From contig NZ_CP041091.1 of NCBI RefSeq assembly GCF_006494815.1, positions 1,701,001 through 1,765,000 of the forward strand: a DNA stretch of 64,000 nt. The letters run 5' to 3'. Shown piece by piece: positions 9,218 to 18,019 of the stretch. The notes under the pieces are model-generated. The model saw only the letters and a program-made list of their open reading frames with translations. It was not told where the DNA came from and did not search any database. The translations under genes and the position numbers were made by a program. The DNA comes from Nocardioides sambongensis. Lineage in GTDB: Bacteria > Actinomycetota > Actinomycetes > Propionibacteriales > Nocardioidaceae. The stretch's first letter is position 1. Each line of letters starts with the position of its first letter.

Positions 9218-9240
9218 GCCTCTGCATTAAGCGCAGAGGC
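9218..9240. other. Inverted repeat in a gap between element genes
   Basis: GCCTCTGC and GCAGAGGC form a perfect 8-bp stem around a 7-nt loop (ATTAAGC). It lies 49 bases after the DUF4913-like gene and 35 before the next start. It could be a weak terminator or an mRNA-stability hairpin. No T-run follows it. Confidence 0.5.
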
Positions 9241-9275
9241 TGAGAACCCGTCCTACGCGCCGAGAGGAGCCCTTC

Positions 9276-9596
9276 ATGCACACCGCCGACGCCGCCGCCA
9301 TCAGCAACGCCAGAACCCACCTCGCCACGCTCGCCGACACCGCCACCAACCTCGACGCATCCCTGGCCTACGAACACACACTGCTCTACCTCGACACCGC
9401 CTACGCCGACAACGTCCCCGCCCTCGACACCGCGTTCCAGCCCGTCAACCCCGAAACACTCCACAACCAAGCCACAGACGCGATCACCGACCTCGCCGAC
9501 CACGGCCTCGACCCACTGCAGGTCGAACTGCTCCACGCCCTACTCAACGAGGCCCGCGCCCACGAATCCAGCTCCGACACGAGCCCCGAGTGCTGA
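9276..9596 (+). CDS. Uncharacterised element protein, helical
   Basis: A 106-residue acidic protein behind a strong GAGAGGAG ribosome site. It is predicted all helical (AAAISNARTHLATLADTATN; DAITDLADHGLDPLQVELLHALL). I do not recognise it. Its TGA overlaps the ATG of the next gene (TGATG at 9594-9598), so the two are co-translated. It probably acts with its neighbour. Confidence 0.65.
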   Translation: MHTADAAAISNARTHLATLADTATNLDASLAYEHTLLYLDTAYADNVPALDTAFQPVNPETLHNQATDAITDLADHGLDPLQVELLHALLNEARAHESSSDTSPEC

Positions 9597-10998
9597 TGTA
9601 CGGCGAGACCGGGACCATGCTCCGCAACGAGCTCACCGCCCTGCTTCAGCAGTACCGCATCCAGCACCGCCTCCGCAGCCCAGCCACCGAACCAGCCAGT
9701 CATGCCGTACAAACCAGCCAGGTCACCCAGGTCACCCAGGTCACCCAGGCCTGCGAGCTGATCGCCAGATACCGGCTCTCGATCCTGACCTGGTGCATCG
9801 AAGCCACCACCGCGGCCCAACCCGTCGCGTTCAGCAACCAACCCCCGCCCAGACCAACCCGTTCCGCGACGACCCCACCGCAGGAGCCGTCGTCCACGCC
9901 CTCCGCACCGCGCTCCACAACGCCCACGAGCACCAGACCCGCCACCCGACCAACGCCCAGAGCAACGACCAGCGCAGCGACCGGGCTGTGCGGCTGCCGA
10001 CCCTCGAGGAACTCACCACCGAGCACCCCAACCCGGTCGTCGAGCACTGGCGCACCGCCGCCCGCGCCGCCGCACTCGCCGAGCACGACATCGGCGGCAC
10101 CGACACCCACGGCACCCTCACCACACCCCAAGCCCAAGCACTCGTCGGCGACGTCGCCACGATCACCCAAGCCCTCGTCGTACTCGACCGCCGCTACCAC
10201 CGCGCCCCCGGCTGGCCCACCCTGACCAACCCCCACCAACTCGGGTGGACCGCACTCGCCTCCGCACTCGACACCAGCCTCGGACAACCCGACTACACCA
10301 TCGACGACCTCGGCTGGCGCCCCCACGCCCGGCTCATGCGCGGCCCCGCGAAACCCGGGCTCCTCGGTGTACTACAAGCCGAACACAACCTGCTGTACAC
10401 CCTCAAAGCACTCCCCACCGCCACCGACCTCCGCCTCATCGTCGACTCCCAACGCCGCGTCTCCAGCGCCCTCGCCGCACTCGCCGTCCCCGTCGGCCAA
10501 CGCCTCCACGACACCTTCACCCAACGCGCCGGCACCTACGCCGACCTCCACCGCGCACTGCGTGACATCGGAGGCCTCCTCGGCCACGGCAGCGCAGCCG
10601 TCGCCCAAGCCGCCACCCTCACCGCACGAACCAAGAACCTCACCGGCCACGAAACCGTCGAGCCCCGCCGCCTCGCCGCGTTCCACACCCTCTTCGCCCG
10701 CTTCGACGCCCGCGTCGCCGAAATCGTCGAACAAGCCGTCGCCGGCGGCACCTTCCTGCAACGCACCACCCTCGACCAACTCGAGCCCACAGGTGGGCCC
10801 GTCCACCGACCCCGCGAGCGCTACACCCCCATCAACGACCCCGCCACGGTCGAAGCCGTCAAGATCGTGCGCGAACAACTTCGACCCGAGACCTCTCCAC
10901 CCGCGGTACGTGACTCCCACGACCCGAGCAGAGCCGCCCTCGGCACCGCGCTCACCCGCCGCCTCGGTCAGACGGCGCCACCCGTCCCGGGTATGTAG
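9596..10998 (+). CDS. Large uncharacterised element protein, with one frameshift
   Basis: The start at 9596 overlaps the previous stop codon. The first about 85 residues (MYGETGTMLRNELTALLQQY...) lie in one frame. Adding one C to the run at 9842-9846 carries the reading frame without a gap into PAQTNPFRDDPTAGAVVHAL and on to 10998, giving about 467 residues. The protein is mostly helical with many His, Arg and Ala residues and no recognised domain. A 9-bp tandem repeat encodes QVTQVTQVTQ near 9718-9750. It is convergent with the integrase gene. The function is unknown; the conserved setting suggests an ICE backbone protein. Confidence 0.6.
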
Positions 10999-11026
10999 AG
11001 CGCGACACGCGAGTCTCCGTAGGCCG

Positions 11027-12156
11027 TCAGCGAGCGATCGGCTGCTCGCCAGCGTTGTTCGTTCCCAGCACCGCATCGATCGCGTCGCGCGTCCGATCGT
11101 CAGAGTCGGGCCAGATGTGGGAGTAGGTGTCCAGCGTCTCTGCTGCTGTCGCGTGGCCCAACCGGACTTGGACAGTCTTGACCGACTCGCCGTACCGAAT
11201 CAGGAGCGAGGCGTAGTAGTGACGCAGGGCATGCATGCCCGTTCCGGTCGCCACGTTCATCCCCACCTTGAGCGCCGCTGGCCGAAAGATGTGCCCGAAC
11301 GCGCCCCTCGCGAGCGGCTCTCCATTGAGGGTGAACACCAGGCCGTCCTCGGCCACCTCGAAACGCGCGAGATGCTCGTTCAATGCGGCCACAACCACTT
11401 GAGGCAAAGGCACAGTGCGGTGGCTGGCTCTCGTCTTCAATGGTCCGAAATCAGGCGGCCGGCGGTGCCGATAGACCAGTTGACGATCGACAGTGACAAC
11501 CGGATTCCGCCCAAGGAGCCGCAGCCGGTCTCTGGTGACCCCGAACACCTCGCCCTGCCGGAGGCCGGTGCCTGCCGTGAAGACGACGAGCGCCCGCAAC
11601 TCGGTCGGCATCGCATCGCGCAATGCCTCGACCTGCTCCGTCGTGATGGGAACAACCCGCTTCTTCTCCACGCGTGGTAGCCGTGTCCCTCGCACGGGTT
11701 CGCCATGATCTTCCGATCTCGGACAGCGGCTCGCAGAATCCCAGACACGATGCCGTGGATGACCCCCACCGTGGCGGGAGCCAGCGCCTTGCGTTTGTGC
11801 ACCTTGTCGTCCGTCCCCAACCGCTTGACCCACGCTTGGACCTCGGAGGGCAGGATGCTGGCGATCTGACGATCCCCCAGGTAGGGATACGCGTGACGCC
11901 GCAGCATGGTCTCGACGTGCGCCACGCTGCTGGGGCGGTGAACCTGCGCAGTGCGCCATTGCTCGGCGTACTCCCGGAACCGGATCTTCCCTGCATTCGG
12001 ATCGACGTACTGCCCGGTGACGATCGACGCGGTGACCTCGTCGAGCCATCGCTGCGCGTCGATCTTCTTCTGGAAATGCCGCGAGTGCTCCTTGCCCGCG
12101 GCGTCTCGATAGCGCGCACGCCAGAGCTTGTTCGGGCGGCGCTGAATGCTGGCCAT
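11027..12156 (-). CDS. int: Tyrosine recombinase (integrase) of the element, with one frameshift
   Basis: About 376 residues after adding one base to the C run at 11687-11689 (coding strand ...NPCEG then TRLPRVEKKR). The N-terminus MASIQRRPNKLWRARYRD is an arm-binding type domain, followed by a SAM-like core-binding domain (FREYAEQWRTAQVH, about residues 58-150). Catalytic motifs are intact: Arg in TGLRQGEV, HALRHYYAS (His-x-x-Arg), LGHATAAETLDTYSHI with the Tyr nucleophile. It catalyses integration and excision at att sites. It starts nine bases after the xis stop codon, on the same strand. Confidence 0.85.
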
Positions 12157-12165
12157 CGCCCTGGC

Positions 12166-12393
12166 TCAGTTGGACGGCATCGCGTCGCCGCGCGCCGATT
12201 CGATGTAGCGACGCACGTCGGCGGCAGTCGTCAGCAGGTGACGCCCGAGCTTGAAGAACTCCGGGCCCTCCCCCATCTGGCGCCACCACCGCACAGTGCT
12301 GACAGGAACACGGAGGATCTCGGCGACCTCCATCAAAGTCAGCAGATCGTCATCGCCCAGGTCGGTCAGGCCGGCATGGTTCATCATGGACAT
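12166..12393 (-). CDS. xis: Excisionase-like MerR-type helix-turn-helix protein
   Basis: A 75-residue protein. The ATG at 12393 has AAGGAG at good spacing, so I prefer it over any of the longer upstream frames. It contains LMEVAEILRVPVSTVRWWRQMGEGPEFFKLGRHLL, in parts the classic AlpA/HTH_17 winged helix used by excisionases and recombination directionality factors. It sits directly before int. It likely bends DNA at the att site and may bind the repeats upstream (12553-12767). Confidence 0.75.
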   Translation of the reverse strand: MSMMNHAGLTDLGDDDLLTLMEVAEILRVPVSTVRWWRQMGEGPEFFKLGRHLLTTAADVRRYIESARGDAMPSN

Positions 12394-12552
12394 ACGGTTC
12401 TCCTTCACTTGGTCGGAGAGCACCGCGTCGGCACGAGCACGATTCGCCTGTTCACGGTCGTTGCTAGCGCCACGGCACCCACTCCGAGGTGTGAGAGAGA
12501 ACCCGCGTTCGTTCAGAAGCGGCTTGCGAGACCCTCGGATCCCGCGCGCTCC

Positions 12553-12571
12553 AGTCCGCACACAGTCCGCA
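12553..12571 (+). promoter_or_regulatory. Tandem AGTCCGCA pair, candidate Int/Xis binding site 1
   Basis: Two perfect AGTCCGCA octamers 11 bp apart, one helical turn, with AAGAA following. The same arrangement recurs at 12749-12767. Arm-type binding is inferred from the arrangement and from the neighbouring xis-int genes. Confidence 0.45.
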
Positions 12572-12720
12572 AGAAGCCCGCGACGACTGCCACCGACTGA
12601 CGCCGAATGACACTGTCTTCGCAGGTCAGCCCGCATTTACCGCAACCGGTCGCTCACTGCCAGTCCTGCGAGATGGGTCCCCGGCTTACAGGCCAGCCCG
12701 TCCGCCCCGACACGCTGACC

Positions 12721-12767
12721 TGCGGACTCTCACTTTTCTGTTCAGAACAGTCCGCACACAATCCGCA
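12721..12767. promoter_or_regulatory. Repeat cluster 2: inverted octamer, 13-bp palindrome and tandem pair
   Basis: Contains TGCGGACT (12721-12728), the palindrome CTGTTCAGAACAG (12738-12750), AGTCCGCA (12749-12756) and AATCCGCA (12760-12767), then AAGAA as in site 1. The palindrome could be an operator for an element repressor or a recombination core. Confidence 0.45.
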
Positions 12768-12980
12768 AGAACAGTCGCGACGTCGAGGTGGACCCACGCG
12801 GACGCTGCCCCGATGCAACGGCAGTCGACTCGGTGGGTCATCGGGAAGAGGCCCACGATGCTGAGCGTGAGCCCAGTCTGTAGGGCAGGTCAGTTCGTGC
12901 GGCCGGCCCATTCTCACAACGCCTGGACCAGAAAACCGGGGGCGCCCATGGGAGGGACATCTATGTGATGTCATGGATTC

Positions 12981-14060
12981 ATGAGTGAGACTCAGGCGCC
13001 CAACTCGCGTCCTGAGCCCCGACGCCGGTGGCTCCGCAGGCTACTCATCGGCGCAGCGATTGCTGTCGCAGTGGTCGTGGCTGCAGGCGCTGTCCTGTCC
13101 TACAACACGCAGATCCTCGTCGGGGCATTCCAGGGATACCAGTCGAAGAACTCGTTTGAGCCACGCAACCCCCCGTCCGACCAGATGCGCGCCGACGGTG
13201 TGAGGTACGTCAACGACCTCGAATACGGCACGGAGTACCCGAACAGCCACCTCGATATCTCCTATCCCGCAGACGCTCCCGACGGACCGCTTCCGACAAT
13301 CGTCTTCACCCACGGAGGAGGATTCTTCGCTGGCGACAAAGTGCTCGCAGACCCACTGGCGATCGACAGCGACGTCAACTTCCTCTTCGACCGCTTTCTG
13401 GAGCAGGGATTCGCGTTCGTCAACGTGAACTACGCCCTCGTTCCCGAGTACCACTTCCCGACCCCCGTCGAGCAACTCGACCAGGCACTCGCATTCCTGA
13501 AGGAGAACGCGGCCGACTATCAGCTCGACATGGACAACGTCATCATCATGGGATCGTCGGCAGGTGCCATCATGACAGCGCAGTATGGAGCGGCGCTCTC
13601 GAATGTCGACTACGCGAAGGATCTCGGCGTGATGCCGTCACTCGACATCGACAGCGTGCGCGCCCTGATCATTGACGACGCTCCCCTCGCGATTGACGAC
13701 TTCGGCTTCTCGATCATGCTTCTGGTCGGCAACTACATCGACGGCACGATGCATCCCAGCGCGGAGGACCGGGCGCGATACGACCCCATTGACGATGTCA
13801 CGGGCTCGTATCCGCCGTCCTTCCTGATCGGCAGCAACTACGACGGCGATGGATACGCACACGACATGGGACTGCTGAGCACGGCGCTTGAAGCGAAGGG
13901 CGTGGAACACGACTTCTTCTACGAGCGCTACAACGACGGCAGCGAGCCGCATCACGGACTTCTCGGCGGGCTGTCCTCCGGCGACCCCATCGCGAAGCAC
14001 GCTTTCGACGACATGATGGCGTTCCTCGACTCGGTCCCGGCCACGTCGCCAGATCCCTGA
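12981..14060 (+). CDS. Membrane-anchored alpha/beta-hydrolase esterase (HSL-like)
   Basis: A 359-residue protein with a basic N-terminus (RRRWLRRLL) and one transmembrane or signal-anchor helix (about residues 21-43). The extracellular hydrolase domain shows the oxyanion motif HGGGFF (about 111-116), the nucleophile elbow GSSAG (about 191-195), a late Asp and the catalytic His in EPHHGLLGG. This matches the hormone-sensitive-lipase / BD-FAE esterase group, which cleaves short acyl esters. Spacing is isolated. Its slightly lower GC content and closeness to the element edge leave open whether it is cargo. Confidence 0.75.
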   Translation: MSETQAPNSRPEPRRRWLRRLLIGAAIAVAVVVAAGAVLSYNTQILVGAFQGYQSKNSFEPRNPPSDQMRADGVRYVNDLEYGTEYPNSHLDISYPADAPDGPLPTIVFTHGGGFFAGDKVLADPLAIDSDVNFLFDRFLEQGFAFVNVNYALVPEYHFPTPVEQLDQALAFLKENAADYQLDMDNVIIMGSSAGAIMTAQYGAALSNVDYAKDLGVMPSLDIDSVRALIIDDAPLAIDDFGFSIMLLVGNYIDGTMHPSAEDRARYDPIDDVTGSYPPSFLIGSNYDGDGYAHDMGLLSTALEAKGVEHDFFYERYNDGSEPHHGLLGGLSSGDPIAKHAFDDMMAFLDSVPATSPDP

Positions 14061-14418
14061 CCTGCGCCGCAAGAGCCCTCACGTTCGGACTGCCGGCCCT
14101 GAGGGGCCTCGTCCACTCGCAGACGGGAAGTCGCGCGTCGCGTCGACCCTCGGAGCCACCGTTGTTCGAGCGGCCGGTGTCGAAGTAGGCGAGGAACGCC
14201 GTCGACCAGCGCCTCAACGTGCTTCCGAGCCACGCGGTCTCGGGGACCGGGCAGGTCGTGAAGGTCGCGACTACCGCAGCCGGGCGTCGTCAGGAGCGAG
14301 GCGCAGCGGATCAACGAGCTCGAGCGCGGCAGGTCAAGGTGTCAACCGAACTCGTGGCAGTCCCAGTCACCCCGGTCGATGGTGAACAACGGACTGCTGA
14401 ACGACCATCGTGATGCTC
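14061..14418 (-). pseudogene. Degraded transposase remnant (ISL3-like), otherwise non-coding
   Basis: No intact gene. On the minus strand, about 14217-14140, one frame reads RRWSTAFLAYFDTGRSNNGGSEG. This resembles the end of the DDE domain of ISL3-family transposases, where an R-W...FLAYF-TGxSNG-TE motif precedes the final catalytic Glu. Sequence before and after is out of frame or unrelated. It is read as a short leftover of an insertion sequence. The match is from a short motif only. Confidence 0.4.
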
Positions 14419-15120
14419 TCAGTCGATACTCGATGGGCGGAACGACAGGGTGGCGCCGTCGAGTGCATAGCGACCGCTGTCGATGACCTCGTCGCTCACC
14501 CTGCCCTCGTCGGCCAATCGCTCGAGGTGGCGGATCGAGTCCCGGAGGATGCTCACGCTGAGGCTCTCGGGAAGATTCAGCAGCACACCTGCCTTCGCCA
14601 CCATGTCGCCGGCGAAGAGCACTTTCTCCTTCTCATCGACCAGCCCGATGGACCCCGGCGTATGGCCCGGGATCGGCACGATGCTGATAAGGCGGTCGCC
14701 CAGGTCGAAGTAGCCGGCCTCCGGGAGCGGGAGCAAGTCGTCGCTGGTCGGCATGGACATGGTGGTGTCGTCGGCGTACTTGTTGAGCCAGCGCACCGGC
14801 GCAGGCAAGTCTGCGAGGACCGACTCGATCGTCTCCGGCCGGTTGTAGTCGCGATAGACCTCCGCCTCCTGCTCGGAGAGATAGACCTCTTCGACGTAGT
14901 GATTCCCGTGGGTGTGGTCGTAGCGTCCGTGCGTGTTGACGACAGTGACAGGAAGGTCGGTGATCCGGGTGATCGCGGCCGGAAGGTCGTTCAGGCCGTT
15001 TCCTGTATCGATCAGCAGCGCTCCGGTAGCGCCGACGATCAGGTACTGCTGCGCGACGTTCAGGCCGTTCGAGAATCGGTAGGTCGACTCGTTCAGCTGG
15101 GTGGCCTCCGGGATCTTCAC
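14419..15120 (-). CDS. MBL-fold metallohydrolase
   Basis: A 233-residue protein with the metallo-beta-lactamase fold: strand LIVGATGALLIDTGNG, the metal loop THGRYDHTHGNH (about residues 63-74), the second metal His in IPGHTPGSIGL and the bridging Asp in LFAGDM. The usual HxHxDH reads HGRYDH here, so the second His is replaced by Arg, which may change metal binding. The GTG start at 15120 is directly downstream of a 30-codon frame with a good ribosome site that looks like a signal peptide (15122-15214). The protein may be exported if the two are joined. The substrate is unknown. Confidence 0.75.
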   Translation of the reverse strand: MKIPEATQLNESTYRFSNGLNVAQQYLIVGATGALLIDTGNGLNDLPAAITRITDLPVTVVNTHGRYDHTHGNHYVEEVYLSEQEAEVYRDYNRPETIESVLADLPAPVRWLNKYADDTTMSMPTSDDLLPLPEAGYFDLGDRLISIVPIPGHTPGSIGLVDEKEKVLFAGDMVAKAGVLLNLPESLSVSILRDSIRHLERLADEGRVSDEVIDSGRYALDGATLSFRPSSID

Positions 15121-15121
15121 C

Positions 15122-15214
15122 TCACCGAGCGAATGACGCCAGGCGTTCAGTCCGAATGGAGCCTGCTGCGATCAGACAGGCGAAGAAAATTGCAGTGATG
15201 GCAGGTTTCTTCAT
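15122..15214 (-). CDS. Short signal-peptide-like leader frame before the MBL hydrolase
   Basis: Thirty codons with an ATG at 15214 behind a strong GGAAGG site. It starts MKKPAITAIFFACLIAAGS, a typical signal-peptide shape. The TGA at 15122-15124 comes just before the GTG of the hydrolase. Removing one base near the junction would fuse leader and enzyme. This may be a broken N-terminus of the same gene, or a leader peptide that couples translation. Unlike the other frame breaks in the window, the join needs a base removed, not added. Confidence 0.45.
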   Translation of the reverse strand: MKKPAITAIFFACLIAAGSIRTERLASFAR

Positions 15215-15276
15215 GTTGCCTTCCGGGCTTGATTCTCGACGTGTCGGCAACTAGGTCGCTTGGTTCCGCCCGCCAG

Positions 15277-15864
15277 TCAGCGCGCGGAGGCTCCTGCGAG
15301 GCCCGCGGTGATCAGGTCTGCGAGCGAGCGGTAGGCGGAAGCGTCGTCGCGCCCGGTGAGCGACTGCACCCGGCCCTGCTGGATCGCGGCCATCGTCTCG
15401 GCCGCGACGACGCCGACGAAAGCCGCATCGACCGGCCGCCCCGGCAGTTCCGCGTCCGCGACCAGGTCGCGGACGCGGGCCGCGGCGACCGCGGTGTTGG
15501 TCGCGTAGATCTCGCGGGTGGGACCGAACTCCTCGACGTCGCGGTAGAAGTCGGTCGAGGCGGGCGCCAGCTCGGTGGCGATGGCGTCGAGGTAGGCCCG
15601 GATGCGTCGTACCGGGTCGGACTCGGCTGCCAGCACGGCCTCGACCCGCTCCGTCGAGCGGCGGAAGAAGGCGCGCACGACCGTGGCGATCAACTGCTCC
15701 TTGCTCGGAGCGACGGCGTAGAGCGTCGACTTGGAGCAGCGCAGCCGAACGGCCAGGTCACCCACGCCGAGAGCGGCGAATCCTTCCTCGAGATAGAGGT
15801 CGATCAAGGACTCGACGATGCCCTCGCGCCGGGAGGACGGTCGGCGGGCGCGAGACGTGGGCAC
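15277..15864 (-). CDS. TetR/AcrR-family transcriptional regulator
   Basis: A 195-residue protein. The N-terminal helix-turn-helix spans about residues 13-60 (IVESLIDLYLEEGFAALGVGDLAVRLRCSKSTLYAV). The C-terminal ligand-binding region is helical. It is divergent from the acyl-CoA dehydrogenase gene. The 79-bp gap contains a perfect palindrome at 15894-15906, so it likely represses itself and the catabolic unit to the right until an acyl-CoA or related ligand binds. The GTG start has a TACCGT -10-like box seven bases upstream, so the transcript may be leaderless. Confidence 0.85.
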   Translation of the reverse strand: MPTSRARRPSSRREGIVESLIDLYLEEGFAALGVGDLAVRLRCSKSTLYAVAPSKEQLIATVVRAFFRRSTERVEAVLAAESDPVRRIRAYLDAIATELAPASTDFYRDVEEFGPTREIYATNTAVAAARVRDLVADAELPGRPVDAAFVGVVAAETMAAIQQGRVQSLTGRDDASAYRSLADLITAGLAGASAR

Positions 15865-15893
15865 GGCACCAACGGTAGTCGAATGTACTTTTC

Positions 15894-15906
15894 ACGCAAC
15901 TTGCGT
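15894..15906. promoter_or_regulatory. Palindromic operator between TetR gene and acyl-CoA dehydrogenase gene
   Basis: ACGCAA-C-TTGCGT, a perfect 13-bp inverted repeat in the divergent gap. It lies 17 bases beyond the likely -10 box of the regulator gene (15872-15877, minus strand) and 38 bases before the dehydrogenase ATG. It is the best candidate site for the adjacent TetR protein. Confidence 0.65.
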
Positions 15907-15943
15907 ACTGTGATCGGTATCGCCGTCGAGAAGGAGATGTCCG

Positions 15944-17088
15944 ATGCCTGCTGAGCGCCTGATGCCGACCCCGGAGTCGGAGGACCTGATCGAGCTCACC
16001 CGCGCGATCACCGAGAGGGAGCTGCTGCCGTTGGTGGCGCAGGCCGAGCGCGACCACGCGTTCCCCCGCGAGGCGTTCCGCACGCTGGGCCGCTCGGGCC
16101 TCCTCGGGCTGCCCTACCCGGAGGAGTACGGCGGCGGCGACCAGCCCTACGAGGTCTACCTGCAGGTGGTCGAGGAGATCGCCACCGCCTGGGCGGCGGT
16201 CGGGGTGGGCACCAGCGTGCACGCGTTGAGCTGCTTCGGACTCTTCCATGCCGGCACCGAGGAGCAGAAGCAGCAGTGGCTCCCCGACATGCTCGGGGTG
16301 ACCTGCTCGGCGCCTACTGCCTGTCCGAGGCCCACGCGGGCTCCGACCCCGCGGCGATGCGCACCCGTGCGGTCCGCGAGGGCGACGAGTACGTCCTGAA
16401 CGGGGCGAAGGCGTGGACCACCCACGGCGGCGAGGCCGACTTCTACAAGGTGATGGCCCGCACCTCCGACGACGGTGGGCGAGGCATCTCCTGCTTCCTC
16501 ATCCCCGCGGACACCCCCGGGCTCGTCGCGGACAACCCCGAGGACAAGATGGGGCTGATGTCGTCGACCACGGCGACCATGCTGCTCAACGACGTCCGGG
16601 TGCCCGCCGAGCGACGTCTGGGCGCGGAGGGCCAGGGGCTGCCGATCGCACTCGCCGGCCTCGACGCCGGCCGCTTGGGGATCGCCGCGGTCGCCACCGG
16701 TGTCGCGCAGGCCGCCCTCGACCATGCCGTCGCCTACGCCAAGGAGCGCGAGGCCTTCGGCAAGGCGATCATCGACCACCAGGGCCTCGGGTTCCTCCTC
16801 GCCGACATGGCCGCCGCGGTCGAGTCGGCCCGGGCGACCTACCTCGCGGCCGCCCGGCTCAAGGACGCCGGCCGCCCCTACGGCCGCCAGGCCTCCATCG
16901 CCAAGCTGGTCGCCACCGACAACGCCATGAAGGTGACCACCGACGCCGTGCAGGTCCTCGGCGGCGCCGGCTACACCAGGGACTTCCCGGTCGAGCGCTT
17001 CATGCGCGAGGTCAAGGTGATGCAGATCTTCGAGGGCACCAACCAGATCCAGCGGATGGTGATCGGGCGCCACCTCGCCCGCGGCTGA
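15944..17088 (+). CDS. Acyl-CoA dehydrogenase, with one frameshift
   Basis: About 381 residues when one G is added to the run at 16295-16298, which joins EEQKQQWLPDMLGG to DLLGAYCLSEAHAGSD. FAD-dependent enzymes of this family oxidise acyl-CoA to enoyl-CoA. Seen here: the N-terminal helical domain, the substrate/FAD strand motif YCLSEAHAGSD, the C-terminal VQVLGGAGYTRDFPVERFMRE and the terminal EGTNQIQRMVIGRHL. AAGGAGA precedes the ATG. It is first in a catabolic unit with an SDR and an acyl-CoA synthetase and probably acts on the same acid. Confidence 0.85.
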
Positions 17089-17169
17089 GGGCTGGCCGCC
17101 CGCCCATCCCACCCACGGCGTGTCACCAGACCGAAGGACGCGCCCACCCGTCACCCACCAGGAGACCTC

Positions 17170-17919
17170 ATGCAGCTCACCAACATCTCGGCCGTCGTCA
17201 CCGGCGCTGGGTCCGGCCTCGGCGCCGCCACCGCGCGCACCCTTGTCGAGCGCGGGGCCCGCGTCGTCGGCATCGATCTCGCCGTCGATACCGCGGCGGA
17301 TGTCGACGGGATCACGTACATCGCCGCAGACGTCACCGACGAGGCTCAGGTGCGGGCTGCGGTCGCGGTCGCCGCCGACCAGGGGCCGCTGCGCCTGGCG
17401 GTCAACTGCGCTGGGGTCGCACCGTCCTCGCGCATCCTCGGTCGAGGCGGCGTGCACGACCTGTCGCTCTACGCCAAGGTGGTCCATGTCAACCTCGTCG
17501 GTACGTTCACCGTGATGGCGCTCGCGGCCGAGGCCATTGCGCGTACCGAACCGCTCCGGGACGGCCAGCGGGGCCTGGTGGTCAACACCGCCTCCATCGC
17601 CGCCTACGACGGACAGATCGGCCAGGCCGCATACGCTTCGTCCAAGGGCGGGGTCGTCGGCCTCACCCTGCCCGCGGCGCGCGATCTCGCCCAGCACGGC
17701 ATCCGGGTCAACACGATCGCTCCGGGGATCGTGGACACGGCCATGCTGGCCACTGTCTCCGAGGAGTTCCGTGCCGGCCTCGCGGCGGGGGTGCCGTTCC
17801 CGCAGCGCCTCGCCGACCCGGCCGAGTACGCCCAGCTGGTCACCATGCTCGCCGAGCACGACTACCTCAACGGCGAGACGATCCGGATGGATGGCGCGCT
17901 GCGTATGGCCCCTCGCTGA
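17170..17919 (+). CDS. SDR-family dehydrogenase, 3-hydroxyacyl-CoA dehydrogenase type 2-like
   Basis: A 249-residue short-chain dehydrogenase. The cofactor motif TGAGSGLG is at about residues 11-18, with an Asp at the end of the second strand (GIDLAVD) that favours NAD. NCAG is at about 78-81, a Ser in NTASIAAYDG and YASSK give the catalytic triad, and APGIVDTAM follows. The sequence pattern is that of HSD17B10-like 3-hydroxyacyl-CoA dehydrogenases, which would follow the acyl-CoA dehydrogenase in beta-oxidation. GGAGA precedes the ATG. Confidence 0.85.
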   Translation: MQLTNISAVVTGAGSGLGAATARTLVERGARVVGIDLAVDTAADVDGITYIAADVTDEAQVRAAVAVAADQGPLRLAVNCAGVAPSSRILGRGGVHDLSLYAKVVHVNLVGTFTVMALAAEAIARTEPLRDGQRGLVVNTASIAAYDGQIGQAAYASSKGGVVGLTLPAARDLAQHGIRVNTIAPGIVDTAMLATVSEEFRAGLAAGVPFPQRLADPAEYAQLVTMLAEHDYLNGETIRMDGALRMAPR

Positions 17920-17925
17920 GCCCCC

Positions 17926-17941
17926 CCCACTTTCGGGGGTA
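17926..17941 (+). promoter_or_regulatory. Shared regulatory motif upstream of the acyl-CoA synthetase gene
   Basis: CCCACTTTCGGGGGTA, 78 bases before the synthetase ATG. Except for one base (CTTT/CTTC) it matches the site at 20582-20597 that lies 74 bases before the transporter ATG. The CCC/GGG dyad suits a LuxR/NarL-type dimer, and a GAF-LuxR gene lies between the two. Confidence 0.6.
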
Positions 17942-18019
17942 CCGGCACCGGCGCCCTCCCCACACAGTGGCGTGGACCACAACTGTCCGGCGGACAGCCG
18001 GCGTACCTGGAGGAGAACC

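Larger units (their letters stand above)
12394..12980. other. Non-coding region upstream of xis with clustered short repeats; candidate att/regulatory region
   Basis: No convincing gene. It holds AGTCCGCA at 12553-12560, 12564-12571 and 12749-12756, the variant AATCCGCA at 12760-12767, and the inverted form TGCGGACT at 12721-12728. The two tandem pairs are each 11 bp apart, start to start, and 196 bp from each other. A perfect palindrome CTGTTCAGAACAG is at 12738-12750. Such clusters suit integrase arm or excisionase binding sites. The right edge of the mobile element probably lies here, but no duplicated core site can be seen because the other end is outside the window. No tRNA gene was found. 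Confidence 0.5.

Noticed and set aside
9842..9846. Programmed ribosomal frameshifting in the element protein
   Set aside because: The same one-base loss in a C/G run occurs in at least nine unrelated genes. No slippery heptamer with a downstream structure is apparent.
12394..12980. A tRNA gene as integration target near int
   Set aside because: No cloverleaf or T-loop GGTTCGANTCC sequence was found in this gap or beside the int stop.
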